From Dyadobacter sp. CY345 (GTDB lineage: Bacteria > Bacteroidota > Bacteroidia > Cytophagales > Spirosomataceae), in the NCBI RefSeq assembly GCF_021502725.1, contig NZ_JAKFFS010000008.1, positions 147,700 through 211,699 of the forward strand: a DNA stretch of 64,000 nt, given 5' to 3'. Below the pieces are notes generated by a model that worked only from the letters and a program-made list of their open reading frames with translations, was not told the origin of the DNA and searched no databases. Made by a program: the position numbers and the translations under genes. Below are positions 9,159 through 18,846 of this stretch, in pieces. Numbering within the stretch: the first letter of the stretch is position 1; each line of letters starts with the position of its first letter.

Positions 9159-9950
9159 ATGCAATTTTCGAAAGTAATTACCCACGATACCGCTTTTCAT
9201 GCCGACGAAGTTATGGCTGTGGCCTTGTTACGTCACGCAGGATTTCAGTTTAAAGTGATCCGTTCCAGAAATCCAACTCTGCTCGCTGACTCACTTGCTG
9301 ATCCGGAAGTCGTTGTTTTGGACGTGGGCGGCATATATGATCCGCTTATGCTGAACTTTGACCATCACCAGGATGCCTCCATGATGTCTGCGGCAGGATT
9401 AATATATGATCATTTCAAAAATTCAATCTGCCCTAAGGAGGCTCAGCCGTTCTTTGGAAACTTTATAGCTTCCATTGATGCAATCGACACAAACCGTGAT
9501 AATATATTTGCAGTCTGGAACACATTGCCAATGGGATTTAGAAATACTTCCAGTATCATTGGCGGATTCAACCGGGAGATTAACGATCCTGCGATACAGG
9601 ATGAGCAATTCCAGAAAGCAGTTGATTTTACAATGGAAATTATCAAAAACGAAGTCCACAAGGCTGTCAAAAAAGCAAAATCCGAAGCTGATTACTCGAA
9701 GAGAACAATCCTTGCGAACAACGTAGCAGTGTTTGACGAGTTTTCGACGGTTTGGAAAGAAAAGGACGAGCATACCTTCGCGATGCTTCCTCATGCGAAT
9801 GGCTGGCAAATTCAATCCGTTGATACAACCGTTGCAAAAGTGCCCGAAAACATTGCGGATTGCGAAGGTTTTGTTTTTCGCCATGCTTCTGGTTTTATGG
9901 CTGTTGTGAAGGACAAAAACGTTGCGCTGGAATTTGCTAAAACGCTCTGA
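9159..9950 (+). CDS. MYG1 family (DHH-superfamily) nuclease
   Basis: A 263-aa MYG1/UPF0160 protein. The N-terminal THDTAFHADEVMAVALLR and the metal-binding strings VVLDVGG and NFDHHQD match the DHH-phosphoesterase fold of MYG1, which in eukaryotes is a 3'-5' RNA exonuclease. The conserved mid-region AIDAIDTNRD is also visible. Bacterial members are cytosolic and poorly studied, so RNase activity is inferred from the family. It is monocistronic, with a hairpin terminator about 120 bp downstream. Confidence 0.85.
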   Translation: MQFSKVITHDTAFHADEVMAVALLRHAGFQFKVIRSRNPTLLADSLADPEVVVLDVGGIYDPLMLNFDHHQDASMMSAAGLIYDHFKNSICPKEAQPFFGNFIASIDAIDTNRDNIFAVWNTLPMGFRNTSSIIGGFNREINDPAIQDEQFQKAVDFTMEIIKNEVHKAVKKAKSEADYSKRTILANNVAVFDEFSTVWKEKDEHTFAMLPHANGWQIQSVDTTVAKVPENIADCEGFVFRHASGFMAVVKDKNVALEFAKTL

Positions 9951-10345
9951 TTTTTTCTACTAAATATTAATCAAAGCAATTCTTCTAAGTACCATATCGG
10001 TGGAAATGGTCTGCTAACCTAATGGTTTGATTTTAATAGGTCCATGATTTTATAGAATCAAGACCGAACGGGCAAAATGAGACAATTGTGTGAAACATGA
10101 TTGTCTCATTTTACTTTTTATGGAAGTTTTACCTTCCCCCAATAACCTCCATAACTCACACGCAAATTCACTCAATTGGTTTATTTTTTTTACTTTCAAA
10201 AGGTGCAAATAACCTAGTTAATGGTAGAAATTTGGCCGTTAACTAAATTTCGTAAGATTCTGTTTATTAATTAGTTATGTCTTGGTAATTTAATGTCATC
10301 GAGAGATTTATAATTCATAAGGAAAAACAAAATCCAGCCCGTAAG
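9951..10345. other. Intergenic region with MYG1 terminator
   Basis: About 395 bp. It contains the terminator at 10074-10112 and then AT-rich leader for the DUF2235 gene. No further ORF or RNA was recognised. Confidence 0.4.
10074..10112 (+). terminator. Intrinsic terminator after the MYG1 gene
   Basis: 13-bp perfect inverted repeat (AAAATGAGACAAT at 10074-10086 and its complement at 10100-10112) with a 13-nt loop. The right arm ends in TTTT and is followed by ACTTTTT. Confidence 0.75.
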
Positions 10346-11380
10346 ATGAAAAGAATTATTACATGTAGTGATGGTACCTGGAATCTTCCGGGTGACAGTT
10401 ACCAGGGTAAGCCTGTCAGAACTAATATCCAGAAAATATTTGAAGGCATCTGTAATGAAGCCTCAGATGGGATACATCAGCTCAAATATTATGATGAGGG
10501 AGTTGGCGTGGAAGGCATCGAGTTGAAGCGCATGATCAATGGTATGATTGGGGGTGGGATAGACCGGAATATTCTGGATATCTATAAATTTATCTGTTGG
10601 AATTATTCTCAGGGCGACGAGCTTTATCTGTTCGGATTTAGTCGGGGAGCGTATACTGCAAGAAGTCTGGCAGGGCTGATCCGTACTGCGGGACTGGTCA
10701 AAAGTAATAATCTGACTTTGATTAATGAAGCCTATAAAATTTATCGGGACCGATCCGATCCGACCCATCCGGATGGTGATGTTGCCAGCAAATTTCGGGC
10801 AGAGTACAGTCAGCCTGAATTCAGAATAAAGTTTATTGGTGTTTGGGACACAGTTGGGTCGCTCGGGATACCGCTTAAATTTATTGGTAATAAGAAAAAA
10901 TACGAATTTCACGATACGACTTTAAGCAGTCACGTGGATTTTGCATACCAGGCACTGGCGCTGGACGAAAAGCGCAAAAATTTTGAGCCTGCGATCTGGA
11001 AACAAAGTAACAATGCGGGGCTCGACGGGCACTATCAAATTCTGGAACAACGGTGGTTTCCCGGCGTGCACTCCAATATCGGCGGCGGATATCCGGACGA
11101 AGGTTTAAGTGACATTGCCCTGAACTGGATGATCAACAATGCGAAAGGAGCTGGGCTTTCCTTTGAAGACAAATATCTAGCCGATAATGTCAGGCCAACG
11201 ATCGAAGGAGAGCTGTATGATTCTTATAATTTTCCTTTTTCACTAGTCGGGAAGCTACAAAGGCAGGTGATGACCGATGCAGATTCCCGTGAAGATATTC
11301 ATCACTCAGTATATGAACGGATGGAGAAAATCAAGAAGTACACGCCGGATAATCTTCCAAAACGAGAGAAAGTTACGTGA
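10346..11380 (+). CDS. DUF2235 alpha/beta hydrolase
   Basis: A 344-aa DUF2235 protein. The opening KRIITCSDGTWN, the nucleophile elbow GFSRGAYTARSLAG (Ser99) and the later FIGVWDTVGSLG and WFPGVHSNIGGGY (likely Asp and His regions of the triad) are all family-typical. DUF2235 includes the Tle1 phospholipase effectors of type VI secretion, but also many stand-alone cytosolic proteins of unknown substrate. There is no signal peptide and no T6SS gene nearby. It lies 161 bp upstream of the large helicase gene on the same strand; a functional link is only a possibility. Confidence 0.85.
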   Translation: MKRIITCSDGTWNLPGDSYQGKPVRTNIQKIFEGICNEASDGIHQLKYYDEGVGVEGIELKRMINGMIGGGIDRNILDIYKFICWNYSQGDELYLFGFSRGAYTARSLAGLIRTAGLVKSNNLTLINEAYKIYRDRSDPTHPDGDVASKFRAEYSQPEFRIKFIGVWDTVGSLGIPLKFIGNKKKYEFHDTTLSSHVDFAYQALALDEKRKNFEPAIWKQSNNAGLDGHYQILEQRWFPGVHSNIGGGYPDEGLSDIALNWMINNAKGAGLSFEDKYLADNVRPTIEGELYDSYNFPFSLVGKLQRQVMTDADSREDIHHSVYERMEKIKKYTPDNLPKREKVT

Positions 11381-11541
11381 TGAATGCGCGGTAGGTTTCT
11401 TGGATGTTATCGACAAAAATCATCAAAAGGTATTGATATTCAGTTCTTAATCGATATACGGTTACACTAAATTCTAAATTTGCAATGGCTTGAAAAAAAC
11501 GTTGGTATATTAGTAATTTGAATAGTAATTAATTTACCAGC

Positions 11542-14500
11542 GTGAATAATCAGGAGTCAGTTTTATCTTTTTGGCGGGATGTTGAAATTTTCAGTTTACC
11601 TGACTTGCCCCGCGATGTAGTTTATATGAATCCGGCAAAGACATTGCCTTGGGAAATGTCGTTCAAACCGTCGAAAGATTTTACCTGGCGGCATATTATT
11701 TATTTTGGTAAAAGTCCCAAGGAAACTATCGCGAACTTGATAAAGGAGGCGGTTCAAGAAGAGATTCATGAGGATTGGGTTGAAAAGCCATCAGGCAATA
11801 CCTACATGGCCGTGATGATCGTCAATGAAAATGGGCAAACTTCTCATGATGGAGGATACCTGCAAGCTTCTTATCTGCATGGAATAAAGTGTCTCCAGGA
11901 TAATATTCCGATATCCAACGTCAACGAGAAACTGCAAAAAACGCAGGATGAATTTAAAGAACGGTATCCGGCGAATCAGGATGCGGAAAGTTTGGAAATG
12001 CTCAACTCGCCAATTTTAACTCGGGCACAGCTAAAAAATGAAGTTGAGGTATTGAGGATGCTTGGCATTGTAGGGCTTCGCTGCGACGACCGGATCTACA
12101 TCAAGTCAGACAAGGTGTCACGAAACTCGAAACCTGACCCTTCCTTCATGAACAGCTTTTACCTCGATGATCTGAACGCTTTATTAAAAGAGGAAAACCG
12201 AGGTCCTGCCATAGAAAAATATTTGTCCGATGGCCGGGACGCTAAGCCGGGAACAGATATTCTTAAAGATCAACAAGCATTTTTCGAGCTTTTGAATCCA
12301 GAATTAATCTTGTCTGGTAAATGGGCTGCAAAACCTGAAATCAGTCTTTATACTGCACAAATGGCTGCTGTGCATTCCGCCATGCGTGAATTGAAAAACG
12401 GAGAAGGAATAATTGGAGTGAACGGTCCGCCCGGAACAGGAAAGACAACTATGCTGCTGGATATCATTTCAGATATCATTGTGGAACGGGCCAAAATACT
12501 TTTGAAGGAAAAGGCAGGAGAACTTTTTGGGAAATCACAAAGAATAGAAAGGAAGGACTCTTATGCATACTACTTTCCACCAAAATCTGAGGTTTTTAGG
12601 GATATAGGAATCGTAGTGGCGAGTAATAATAATGCTGCTGTTGAAAACATTTCCAAGGAGTTGCCTGATGAAAAAAAGATTGATCGTGCAAGTTTTCCTG
12701 ACGCAGATTATTTGTCAGCATTCAGTCGGGATTTGATTGTTGGAGACGCCTGGGGGCTACTGTCGGCGGCGCTTGGCAATGCGAAAAACAAGCAAGCATT
12801 TAAAAATAACGTATGGAATTCTTTTGAAGATGATAAACCAAAACTGCAAAAGTTCTTACTTGAAATCTATAATAACCCCGAAAAGAAAGACAGGTCAGAA
12901 TTGTATCATGCACAGTTTCTTGCTGCTAAAAAGGAGTTGCTGTTGCTATTGACAGATCTGGAAAATTTCAAGAAAGAAGCGGTTCAGTATTTTTCACTTT
13001 TAAAGGAATATCTTGAAAACCGCAAGCATCAGGTTTATTTAACAAACAAAGTTAACGAAGCAGCAAGTCATTTGTTGATGCTTACAGATAAAAGAAAAGC
13101 TGAATTATTAAACGCTGATCGTTTGCTCGCGGTTATTGATTCTACCAGGCAAAGCGTGATGTTATATCAATCGTCAAAACCGATTTTCTATTTTTTTCAT
13201 AAACTCTTCAATACGCAGAAGTATAAAAATTGGCACGCACCTCTTGAAAAAATGCTCAATGAGCTTGTAAGATTGTCTACGCAGCAGTCTGAAAACGCGA
13301 CACTGGTTGGTAACTTAGATCAGGAAATTGAAAAAAATAAGGAGGTTTCTGACGGTTTTCTAAGAGAATTAAAAGAGATTGAAAAGGGTGCAAAACTAAG
13401 TCTGAAATTAAAAGCGTCGTTGAAAGAGAAATATGGTTTTGCTGATAATAATCTCCCGGACGAAAGTTTGTATGACTTATTTGAGACGAACAGAGATGCA
13501 TTTCATAGAGCAAATCCATGGTCATCAAAAATTGTTAATACGCTCAGGAGTAACATTTTCCTGAAAAGCCTGAAATTACATGAATTAGCTGTTCTGGGAA
13601 ATGCAAAAGGATTTAAAAACAATTTAAGTCTTTTCATGGAAATGATTGACGGTCGGGTAGAGGTATCGGCAAATATGGCGGCCGGCCTTTGGCAATCATT
13701 TTTCTTTTGTGTTCCTGTCGTATCGACGTCGCTGGCCTCTGCCGGAAAATTATTCAAACCTTTGCAAAAATCAAGTATCGCCTGGCTCTTGCTCGACGAA
13801 GCTGGTCAGGCCTCACCTCAGTCCGCAGCCGGTCTGATCAATAGAGTGAAAAGAAGCATTATTGTTGGAGATCCGCTTCAAATTGAGCCAGTGATGACGA
13901 TACCGCAGAGCGTAGTGCAGATATTAAATAGTGCCTACAAAACGGATAGGCTTTGGTCTCCATTGCATACTTCAGTTCAGAAACTTGCAGATAGGATCAC
14001 CCAACAAGGCACCTGGGTGAACGGCGGAGAAGAGGAAGATATCTGGACTGGCTTACCGCTGCGCGCGCATCGCCGATGTGATAACCCAATGTTTGATATC
14101 GCCAATGCGATTGCCTATAACGGACAAATGGTTAAAGTGCAAAATGATGTGGATAACTATTCGCCATTAGGGAAATCGTGTTGGCTTGATGTAACTGGGA
14201 CTACAATAGAAGCCAGGCAGGTTATAGTTGAAGAGCTGGAGGTGCTGGTCCGAAAGGTGAGTATGTTGACATCCATGAGCTCTGAAATTTTTGTAATATC
14301 ACCATTCAAGTCAGTTGCCACGGCATGCGAAAAAGTCTTAAAAGATATTTTGCCAAATGTGAAATGTGGGACAATTCACACATTTCAGGGAAAAGAAGCG
14401 GATATTGTATTTTTGGTTTTGGGAAGTGCGCCTGATAAGCCGGCCAGTCGGCAATGGGCATCTCAAAAACCCAATATGTTAAACGTTGCCTTGACAAGAG

Positions 14501-14583
14501 CCAAAAGAAGGTTTTATGTAATAGGAAATAAAAAGCTTTGGGGACAGAATCCTTATTTTGACAAACTTGCGGCTGATCTTTAA
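11542..14583 (+). CDS. Large SF1 (Upf1/Dna2-like) helicase
   Basis: A 1013-aa AAA_11/AAA_12-type superfamily 1 helicase. Walker A is GPPGTGKT near residue 295, and Walker B with the Upf1-like LLLDEAGQASPQS is near 750. GDPLQIEPV (motif III) follows, with motif V-VI blocks TIHTFQGKEADIVFLVLG and NVALTRAKRRFYVIG near 945-985. An insertion of about 440 residues separates motifs I and II; it is charged and probably largely helical or coiled-coil. The N-terminal 270 residues match no domain I know. The start is GTG at 11542; the first in-frame ATG (11626) would remove 28 residues. Nucleic-acid unwinding is inferred from motifs. Confidence 0.85.
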   Translation: MNNQESVLSFWRDVEIFSLPDLPRDVVYMNPAKTLPWEMSFKPSKDFTWRHIIYFGKSPKETIANLIKEAVQEEIHEDWVEKPSGNTYMAVMIVNENGQTSHDGGYLQASYLHGIKCLQDNIPISNVNEKLQKTQDEFKERYPANQDAESLEMLNSPILTRAQLKNEVEVLRMLGIVGLRCDDRIYIKSDKVSRNSKPDPSFMNSFYLDDLNALLKEENRGPAIEKYLSDGRDAKPGTDILKDQQAFFELLNPELILSGKWAAKPEISLYTAQMAAVHSAMRELKNGEGIIGVNGPPGTGKTTMLLDIISDIIVERAKILLKEKAGELFGKSQRIERKDSYAYYFPPKSEVFRDIGIVVASNNNAAVENISKELPDEKKIDRASFPDADYLSAFSRDLIVGDAWGLLSAALGNAKNKQAFKNNVWNSFEDDKPKLQKFLLEIYNNPEKKDRSELYHAQFLAAKKELLLLLTDLENFKKEAVQYFSLLKEYLENRKHQVYLTNKVNEAASHLLMLTDKRKAELLNADRLLAVIDSTRQSVMLYQSSKPIFYFFHKLFNTQKYKNWHAPLEKMLNELVRLSTQQSENATLVGNLDQEIEKNKEVSDGFLRELKEIEKGAKLSLKLKASLKEKYGFADNNLPDESLYDLFETNRDAFHRANPWSSKIVNTLRSNIFLKSLKLHELAVLGNAKGFKNNLSLFMEMIDGRVEVSANMAAGLWQSFFFCVPVVSTSLASAGKLFKPLQKSSIAWLLLDEAGQASPQSAAGLINRVKRSIIVGDPLQIEPVMTIPQSVVQILNSAYKTDRLWSPLHTSVQKLADRITQQGTWVNGGEEEDIWTGLPLRAHRRCDNPMFDIANAIAYNGQMVKVQNDVDNYSPLGKSCWLDVTGTTIEARQVIVEELEVLVRKVSMLTSMSSEIFVISPFKSVATACEKVLKDILPNVKCGTIHTFQGKEADIVFLVLGSAPDKPASRQWASQKPNMLNVALTRAKRRFYVIGNKKLWGQNPYFDKLAADL

Positions 14584-14742
14584 ATAGATCATCAACCGAA
14601 TACGACCTTTCCGTAACTTATCAAACCAGAGCAATAATTTGTGTTTTCAGAGTTGTAATTAGCTAAATAAGGAATTCCTTACGGCTTTGCTGGAACGATC
14701 TTTGTCAACCTGATGTAACTATAACCTTTAAATCCACATTTT

Positions 14743-15282
14743 ATGGACAGCATTAACGAACAACAGCCGGAAAAAAATCATGAAGATCTTTTTGGCAGAG
14801 AGGCCGGGGAGAAAATAAAAGAACTGGCAAAAGCTGCAAATACCTGCTTTTTTTGTTCAAGGATAACTTCAGGCCAACCATTAAATACTCGCCCGATGTC
14901 TATACAAAAAGTTGATGATCAAGGTAATTTTTGGTTTCTCAGCTCGGACGATAGCCACAAAAATGAAGAAATCGAGTCTGATCCAAATGTTCAGCTTTTG
15001 TTCCAGGGATCAAAATATTCTGATTTTCTAAGTATTTACGGAATAGCGACGATTTCAAAAGACAAGGCGACAATCAAGGAGCTTTGGGAGCCGATTCTTA
15101 AAGCCTGGTTTACGGAAGGTGAGGATGATCCAAGAATCACCGTCATAAAGGTTGAGGCAAAGGAGGGTTACTATTGGGACAATAAACATGGAAATGCAGT
15201 TGCATTAGTCAAAACTGCTGTTGGGGCTATGCTAGGCAAAACTTTGGACGATTCCATAGAAGGCAAACTTGTCAATCCGTGA
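14743..15282 (+). CDS. Pyridoxamine-phosphate-oxidase-like general stress protein
   Basis: A 179-aa FMN-binding split-barrel protein of the bacterial 'general stress protein 26' type. The signature runs from TCFFCSRITSGQPLNTRPMS through FWFLSSDDSHKNEEIESDPNVQLLFQG to the WF/DPRITVIKVEA block and the ending YYWDNKHGNAVALVK. Homologues bind FMN or FAD and are induced by stress, but their reaction is unclear; true pyridoxamine oxidase activity is unlikely. It is monocistronic with a strong terminator downstream. Confidence 0.85.
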   Translation: MDSINEQQPEKNHEDLFGREAGEKIKELAKAANTCFFCSRITSGQPLNTRPMSIQKVDDQGNFWFLSSDDSHKNEEIESDPNVQLLFQGSKYSDFLSIYGIATISKDKATIKELWEPILKAWFTEGEDDPRITVIKVEAKEGYYWDNKHGNAVALVKTAVGAMLGKTLDDSIEGKLVNP

Positions 15283-15325
15283 TAGTTTTTGCGTGGTTGT
15301 AATTGATAAAAAGATGATATCATCA

Positions 15326-15368
15326 AAAAAACCGCGGCTGGCAAATCAATTGCCAGCCGCGGTTTTTT
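15326..15368. terminator. Strong bidirectional terminator
   Basis: 19-bp perfect inverted repeat (left arm 15326-15344, right arm 15350-15368; core CCGCGGCTGGCAA) with a 5-nt loop, A tract on the left and T tract on the right. It lies between the convergent stress-protein and alpha-amylase genes. Confidence 0.9.
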
Positions 15369-15408
15369 AGTTAAGGTAAAAAATAACACTGAGGTTTGAA
15401 TATCTAAA

Positions 15409-16899
15409 TCAAACTGTTTTTACTGCCCAGAATGACACCGAATTTCCTTTAACCTTGAAGTCGGCAGAGCCATCTTCCTCGATAGTAATTTCTTCCTGAA
15501 CATTATTAAGGTAATCGACAAAAACTTTCCCGGCGTGTTGAGCGCCAATTTCCATACGCTTGAAACCGTCGTCTCCGTTAGAGAGAATAACTGCGCACCC
15601 TGAGTTTTCGTGCTCCTCATCACCTTGTCTAGTCCAGCCGATGCAATTCGGATGATCAAAATAGTCCGTCTGCAAGCCGTAAGCAATATGCTTTCTGCAA
15701 TACAACATTCTTTCCAGACCTTCAAGTTTTACAAGTGTAATCTCATGTTCCTCACCGTCGTTGCCGGTATCCTTATATTTCGAGCCATATAAATCTGTGT
15801 AGAAAATACATGGATAACCCGCTTCACGGAAAAGAATTAGTGCATAGGCAAGCGGTCGGAACCATTCGTCAACTGTCTGTTCCAGCGATTGAAGTGGCTG
15901 GGTATCATGATTTTCAACAAGCGTAACAGCAAGTTCGGGATCAACCTGAACGAGCGTATTGTCGAAGATCGTACATAGGTTAAAATCACTACGCTCCTTG
16001 GAAGCCTGGAAGAAATTTCCTTGCAGCGGTGCGTCAAAGAGTGACACGCGTCTGTCTGTTGCCTCAATATATTTGATCATCGATGGAAGATCATAAGGTG
16101 CCCAGTATTCGCCGACTGTATAGAATTCTTTCTGATACTTTCCACGAAGATGATCCAGCCATTCGTTGTAAAATTCCGGATCCATGTGTTTGATCGCATC
16201 CAGGCGAAATCCGTCAAAATCAAGTGTTTCGTAAAACCATTCACCCCAGCGTTTAAGCTCTTCTCTTACGTGCGGGTTCCTGAATTCAATATCGGATAAC
16301 ATTAAATAATCATAATTTCCATTTTCCAGATCAAGCACATCTTGCCATCCCTCACCATATTGATTCTGAATGCTGTAAATTGCAGTTTCCTGTGTTGAAG
16401 CGTTATAATCTACACCAGAAAAACACTGGTAATCCCAAACGAAGTCTGAATATTTTCCTGCTCTGCCCGGAAAGGTAAATTTGGTATAAGCTTCAATCTG
16501 AATCGGTTCGCTGATAAATTCATTACGGTTTTCAGGCTCTACTTTTTTAACCGTCACAACTTCCTTTTCATCCGCGCCTCCCATGTGGTTTAAAACGATA
16601 TCAGTATAGACCTGAAGCCCGGCTTCCTTACCTGCTTTTATCGCATCAATTAATTCTTGTTTTGTGCCATATTTAGTTCTCACAGAGCCTTTTTGATCAA
16701 ATTCACCCAAGTCGTAGAGATCATATGAATCATAGCCCGAAGCCTGATCTCCCGCCATTCCCTTATGCGCCGGAGGAAGCCATACCGAATCAATTCCAAT
16801 AGCTTTCAAACGATTTGCTTCATTTCTAAAATGACTCCAAAGCGAGCCATCCGCTGGATAATACCATTCGAAGAACTGAAGCATTGTAAAATTTTCCAT
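15409..16899 (-). CDS. Cytoplasmic alpha-amylase (GH13)
   Basis: A 496-aa GH13 alpha-amylase that hydrolyses alpha-1,4-glucans. The opening MLQFFEWYYPADGSLW is typical of the cytoplasmic subfamily. Catalytic residues lie in GFRLDAIKH (Asp near 231), VGEYW (Glu near 260) and ENHDTQP (Asp near 328); DIVLNHMGG is region I. No signal peptide is present. The frame stays open upstream to 17031, but those 44 residues do not look like family sequence, so I start at the ATG at 16899. With the GH15 gene it suggests turnover of intracellular glycogen or maltodextrin. Confidence 0.9.
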   Translation of the reverse strand: MENFTMLQFFEWYYPADGSLWSHFRNEANRLKAIGIDSVWLPPAHKGMAGDQASGYDSYDLYDLGEFDQKGSVRTKYGTKQELIDAIKAGKEAGLQVYTDIVLNHMGGADEKEVVTVKKVEPENRNEFISEPIQIEAYTKFTFPGRAGKYSDFVWDYQCFSGVDYNASTQETAIYSIQNQYGEGWQDVLDLENGNYDYLMLSDIEFRNPHVREELKRWGEWFYETLDFDGFRLDAIKHMDPEFYNEWLDHLRGKYQKEFYTVGEYWAPYDLPSMIKYIEATDRRVSLFDAPLQGNFFQASKERSDFNLCTIFDNTLVQVDPELAVTLVENHDTQPLQSLEQTVDEWFRPLAYALILFREAGYPCIFYTDLYGSKYKDTGNDGEEHEITLVKLEGLERMLYCRKHIAYGLQTDYFDHPNCIGWTRQGDEEHENSGCAVILSNGDDGFKRMEIGAQHAGKVFVDYLNNVQEEITIEEDGSADFKVKGNSVSFWAVKTV

Positions 16900-17049
16900 T
16901 ATTATTTTAGTCCAGGTAATTATTAAACTGATAGTTGATGTTTCAGATATTTTTCTGATTGTAACATTCCGATACAATAATTGTGCCTTTAACAAAAAAC
17001 AGGAGATTGATTCCGTATCCCCGGAAATCAAAAAGAAGTCGGCTTACAT

Positions 17050-17083
17050 AAAAAAATCCAATCGCTAGTTATGGCAATTGGAT
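17050..17083 (-). terminator. Terminator of the CDF transporter gene
   Basis: Stem of 7 bp (ATCCAAT at 17056-17062 with ATTGGAT at 17077-17083). On the minus strand it is followed by a T run (17050-17055), just past the stop of the transporter gene. Confidence 0.55.
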
Positions 17084-17110
17084 CTTTATTATCATTCTAA
17101 AACCGTAATT

Positions 17111-17989
17111 TTATTCAACAGGCTCGATATGAATCAGCACATTGCCAAGTTCAGGAATTTCCTCTCTCAAAGTATCCTGCAATTTGTGGGATAAATAATG
17201 TCCTTCCCTAACAGAGATACTGGCACTTACCAATGCGTGTAAATCAACATGGTAACGCATACCGGATTTTCTGATGAAACATTTTTCAGTTCCCACAATT
17301 CCATCTACACTAGCTGAAACCTTTCGTATTTGTTCGATCATATCATCGTACAAATTCTCATCCATGATTTCGCTTAACGCCGGTCTGAAAATCAGATAAC
17401 TGTTGTAAAGTATAAAACCGGAAGCAAAGAGTGCAGCCCAGTCGTCAGCAGATTCATACCCATCACCCATTACAAGCGCTATGGTTATACCAATAAAAGC
17501 AGCCACAGACGTTATAGCATCACTGCGGTGATGCCAGGCGTCTGCTTTTAAGGAAGAACTGTTGGTTTCTCTGCTCCGCTGCATGACGAGCCGGTATGAA
17601 ATTTCTTTCCATATAATAATCGCTGCCAAAATGATAAGTGTATATGGCTTTGGCAGGCCGTGGGGCGTTCTGATATTCTCAACACTTTCGTATGCAATAA
17701 CAGTCGCCGACGTTATCAGAAAACCTACAACCAGAAAAGTGATTAAAGGCTCTGCACGTCCGTGACCGTACGGGTGATTCGCATCTGCTGGCCTGTTTGA
17801 ATATTTAATTCCAAACAACACCAAAAAGGAAGAAAATATATCGGAGGTTGACTCAATCGCATCGGCTATAAGGGCATAGGAATTACCGAAATAGCCTGCA
17901 AGTCCTTTTATAATCGCTAAGCAAGTATTTCCTATAATACTGAAATACGTCGCTTTAATAGCCTTTTGTTCATTTGTCACTTCGGCCAT
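17111..17989 (-). CDS. Cation diffusion facilitator transporter
   Basis: A 292-aa CDF-family divalent-metal/proton antiporter of the inner membrane. The N-terminal half has the expected six membrane segments, with the metal site pairs in ADAIESTSD (helix 2) and HHRSDAI (helix 5) and the inter-helix signature ANHPYGHGRAE. The cytoplasmic C-terminal domain (about 205-292) has the metallochaperone-like fold, seen here as GTEKCFIRKSGMRYHVDLHALV. Zn, Fe or Mn are likely substrates; sequence alone does not decide. Confidence 0.9.
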   Translation of the reverse strand: MAEVTNEQKAIKATYFSIIGNTCLAIIKGLAGYFGNSYALIADAIESTSDIFSSFLVLFGIKYSNRPADANHPYGHGRAEPLITFLVVGFLITSATVIAYESVENIRTPHGLPKPYTLIILAAIIIWKEISYRLVMQRSRETNSSSLKADAWHHRSDAITSVAAFIGITIALVMGDGYESADDWAALFASGFILYNSYLIFRPALSEIMDENLYDDMIEQIRKVSASVDGIVGTEKCFIRKSGMRYHVDLHALVSASISVREGHYLSHKLQDTLREEIPELGNVLIHIEPVE

Positions 17990-18207
17990 ATTCGGTACAA
18001 AACATCTTTAAACAGAGTTCTACAACAAAACTAATATCCGTTGTAAGGGCGTAAAAGTAACTTAATTTGACGTAAGTTACTAACGACTTCTTATATCCAT
18101 TCTAGTGTTTCATATCATCAATATTATAGATACCTATGATTTGTCTTATTTTATTGATAGTTCTTGCCGCATTACCTTTGCCGCATATTATTTATCAATA
18201 CTGAAAA

Positions 18208-18846
18208 ATGGAAACTCAAAAAATATTTATCATCAATGGCGGCCAAATCTTTGGACATTCTGGCGGACGATTCAATAAAACAATATTCGACGAAACGATT
18301 AAATTCTTTAACGAACATCCAGGCTTTAAAGTTAGGTCAACGGATATCAATCAGAAGTATGATCCAAAGAAAGAAGTAGAAAATTTTGTATGGGCAGATG
18401 TTGTCATATATCACACGCCGATCTGGTGGTTTCAGGTTCCAAATGGATTGAAAAAATACATAGACGTCGTTTTTACGGAAGGCCATCAGACCGGTATTTA
18501 TAACAGCGACGGGCGTTCATCAACGAACCCTCATATTAATTATGGAACCGGCGGAACATTGCACGGACGTCGATATATGATTACTACTTCATGGAATGCG
18601 CCGGCAACTGCTTTTACTTTACCGGGTGAATTTTTTAATGAAAAGAGCGTGGATGAGGGACCACTTTTTGGCTTCCATCGCATGAATGCTTTTACAGGAA
18701 TGAAGCCAGTGGATGGAATTCATTTTCATGATGTAGAAAAGAATGCAGTTATTGCCGGCGATCTAAAAAGGTACAAAGATCATTTACGAAAAATTTTTAT
18801 CAATAAACCCGTAGCGCATGAGCATTTATCTGACAGCGTTTGTTAA
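18208..18846 (+). CDS. mdaB: MdaB-like NAD(P)H quinone oxidoreductase
   Basis: A 212-aa flavodoxin-fold oxidoreductase resembling E. coli MdaB (modulator of drug activity B). Such enzymes use FAD and NAD(P)H to reduce quinones by two electrons. Visible family strings are IFIINGGQIFGHSGG (phosphate loop), VVIYHTPIWWFQVPNGLKKYIDVVF and MITTSWNAPATAF. The last 29 bp overlap the next gene, a YgiN-like monooxygenase; mdaB and ygiN are also neighbours in E. coli. The two likely act together on quinols. Confidence 0.85.
   Translation: METQKIFIINGGQIFGHSGGRFNKTIFDETIKFFNEHPGFKVRSTDINQKYDPKKEVENFVWADVVIYHTPIWWFQVPNGLKKYIDVVFTEGHQTGIYNSDGRSSTNPHINYGTGGTLHGRRYMITTSWNAPATAFTLPGEFFNEKSVDEGPLFGFHRMNAFTGMKPVDGIHFHDVEKNAVIAGDLKRYKDHLRKIFINKPVAHEHLSDSVC

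Noticed and set aside
9423..9884. 153-codon minus-strand frame inside the MYG1 gene
   Set aside because: Shadow of a well-supported gene; no domain in its translation.
10346..11380. Type VI secretion effector
   Set aside because: DUF2235 includes Tle1, but no T6SS, VgrG or immunity gene is nearby, so effector status is unsupported.
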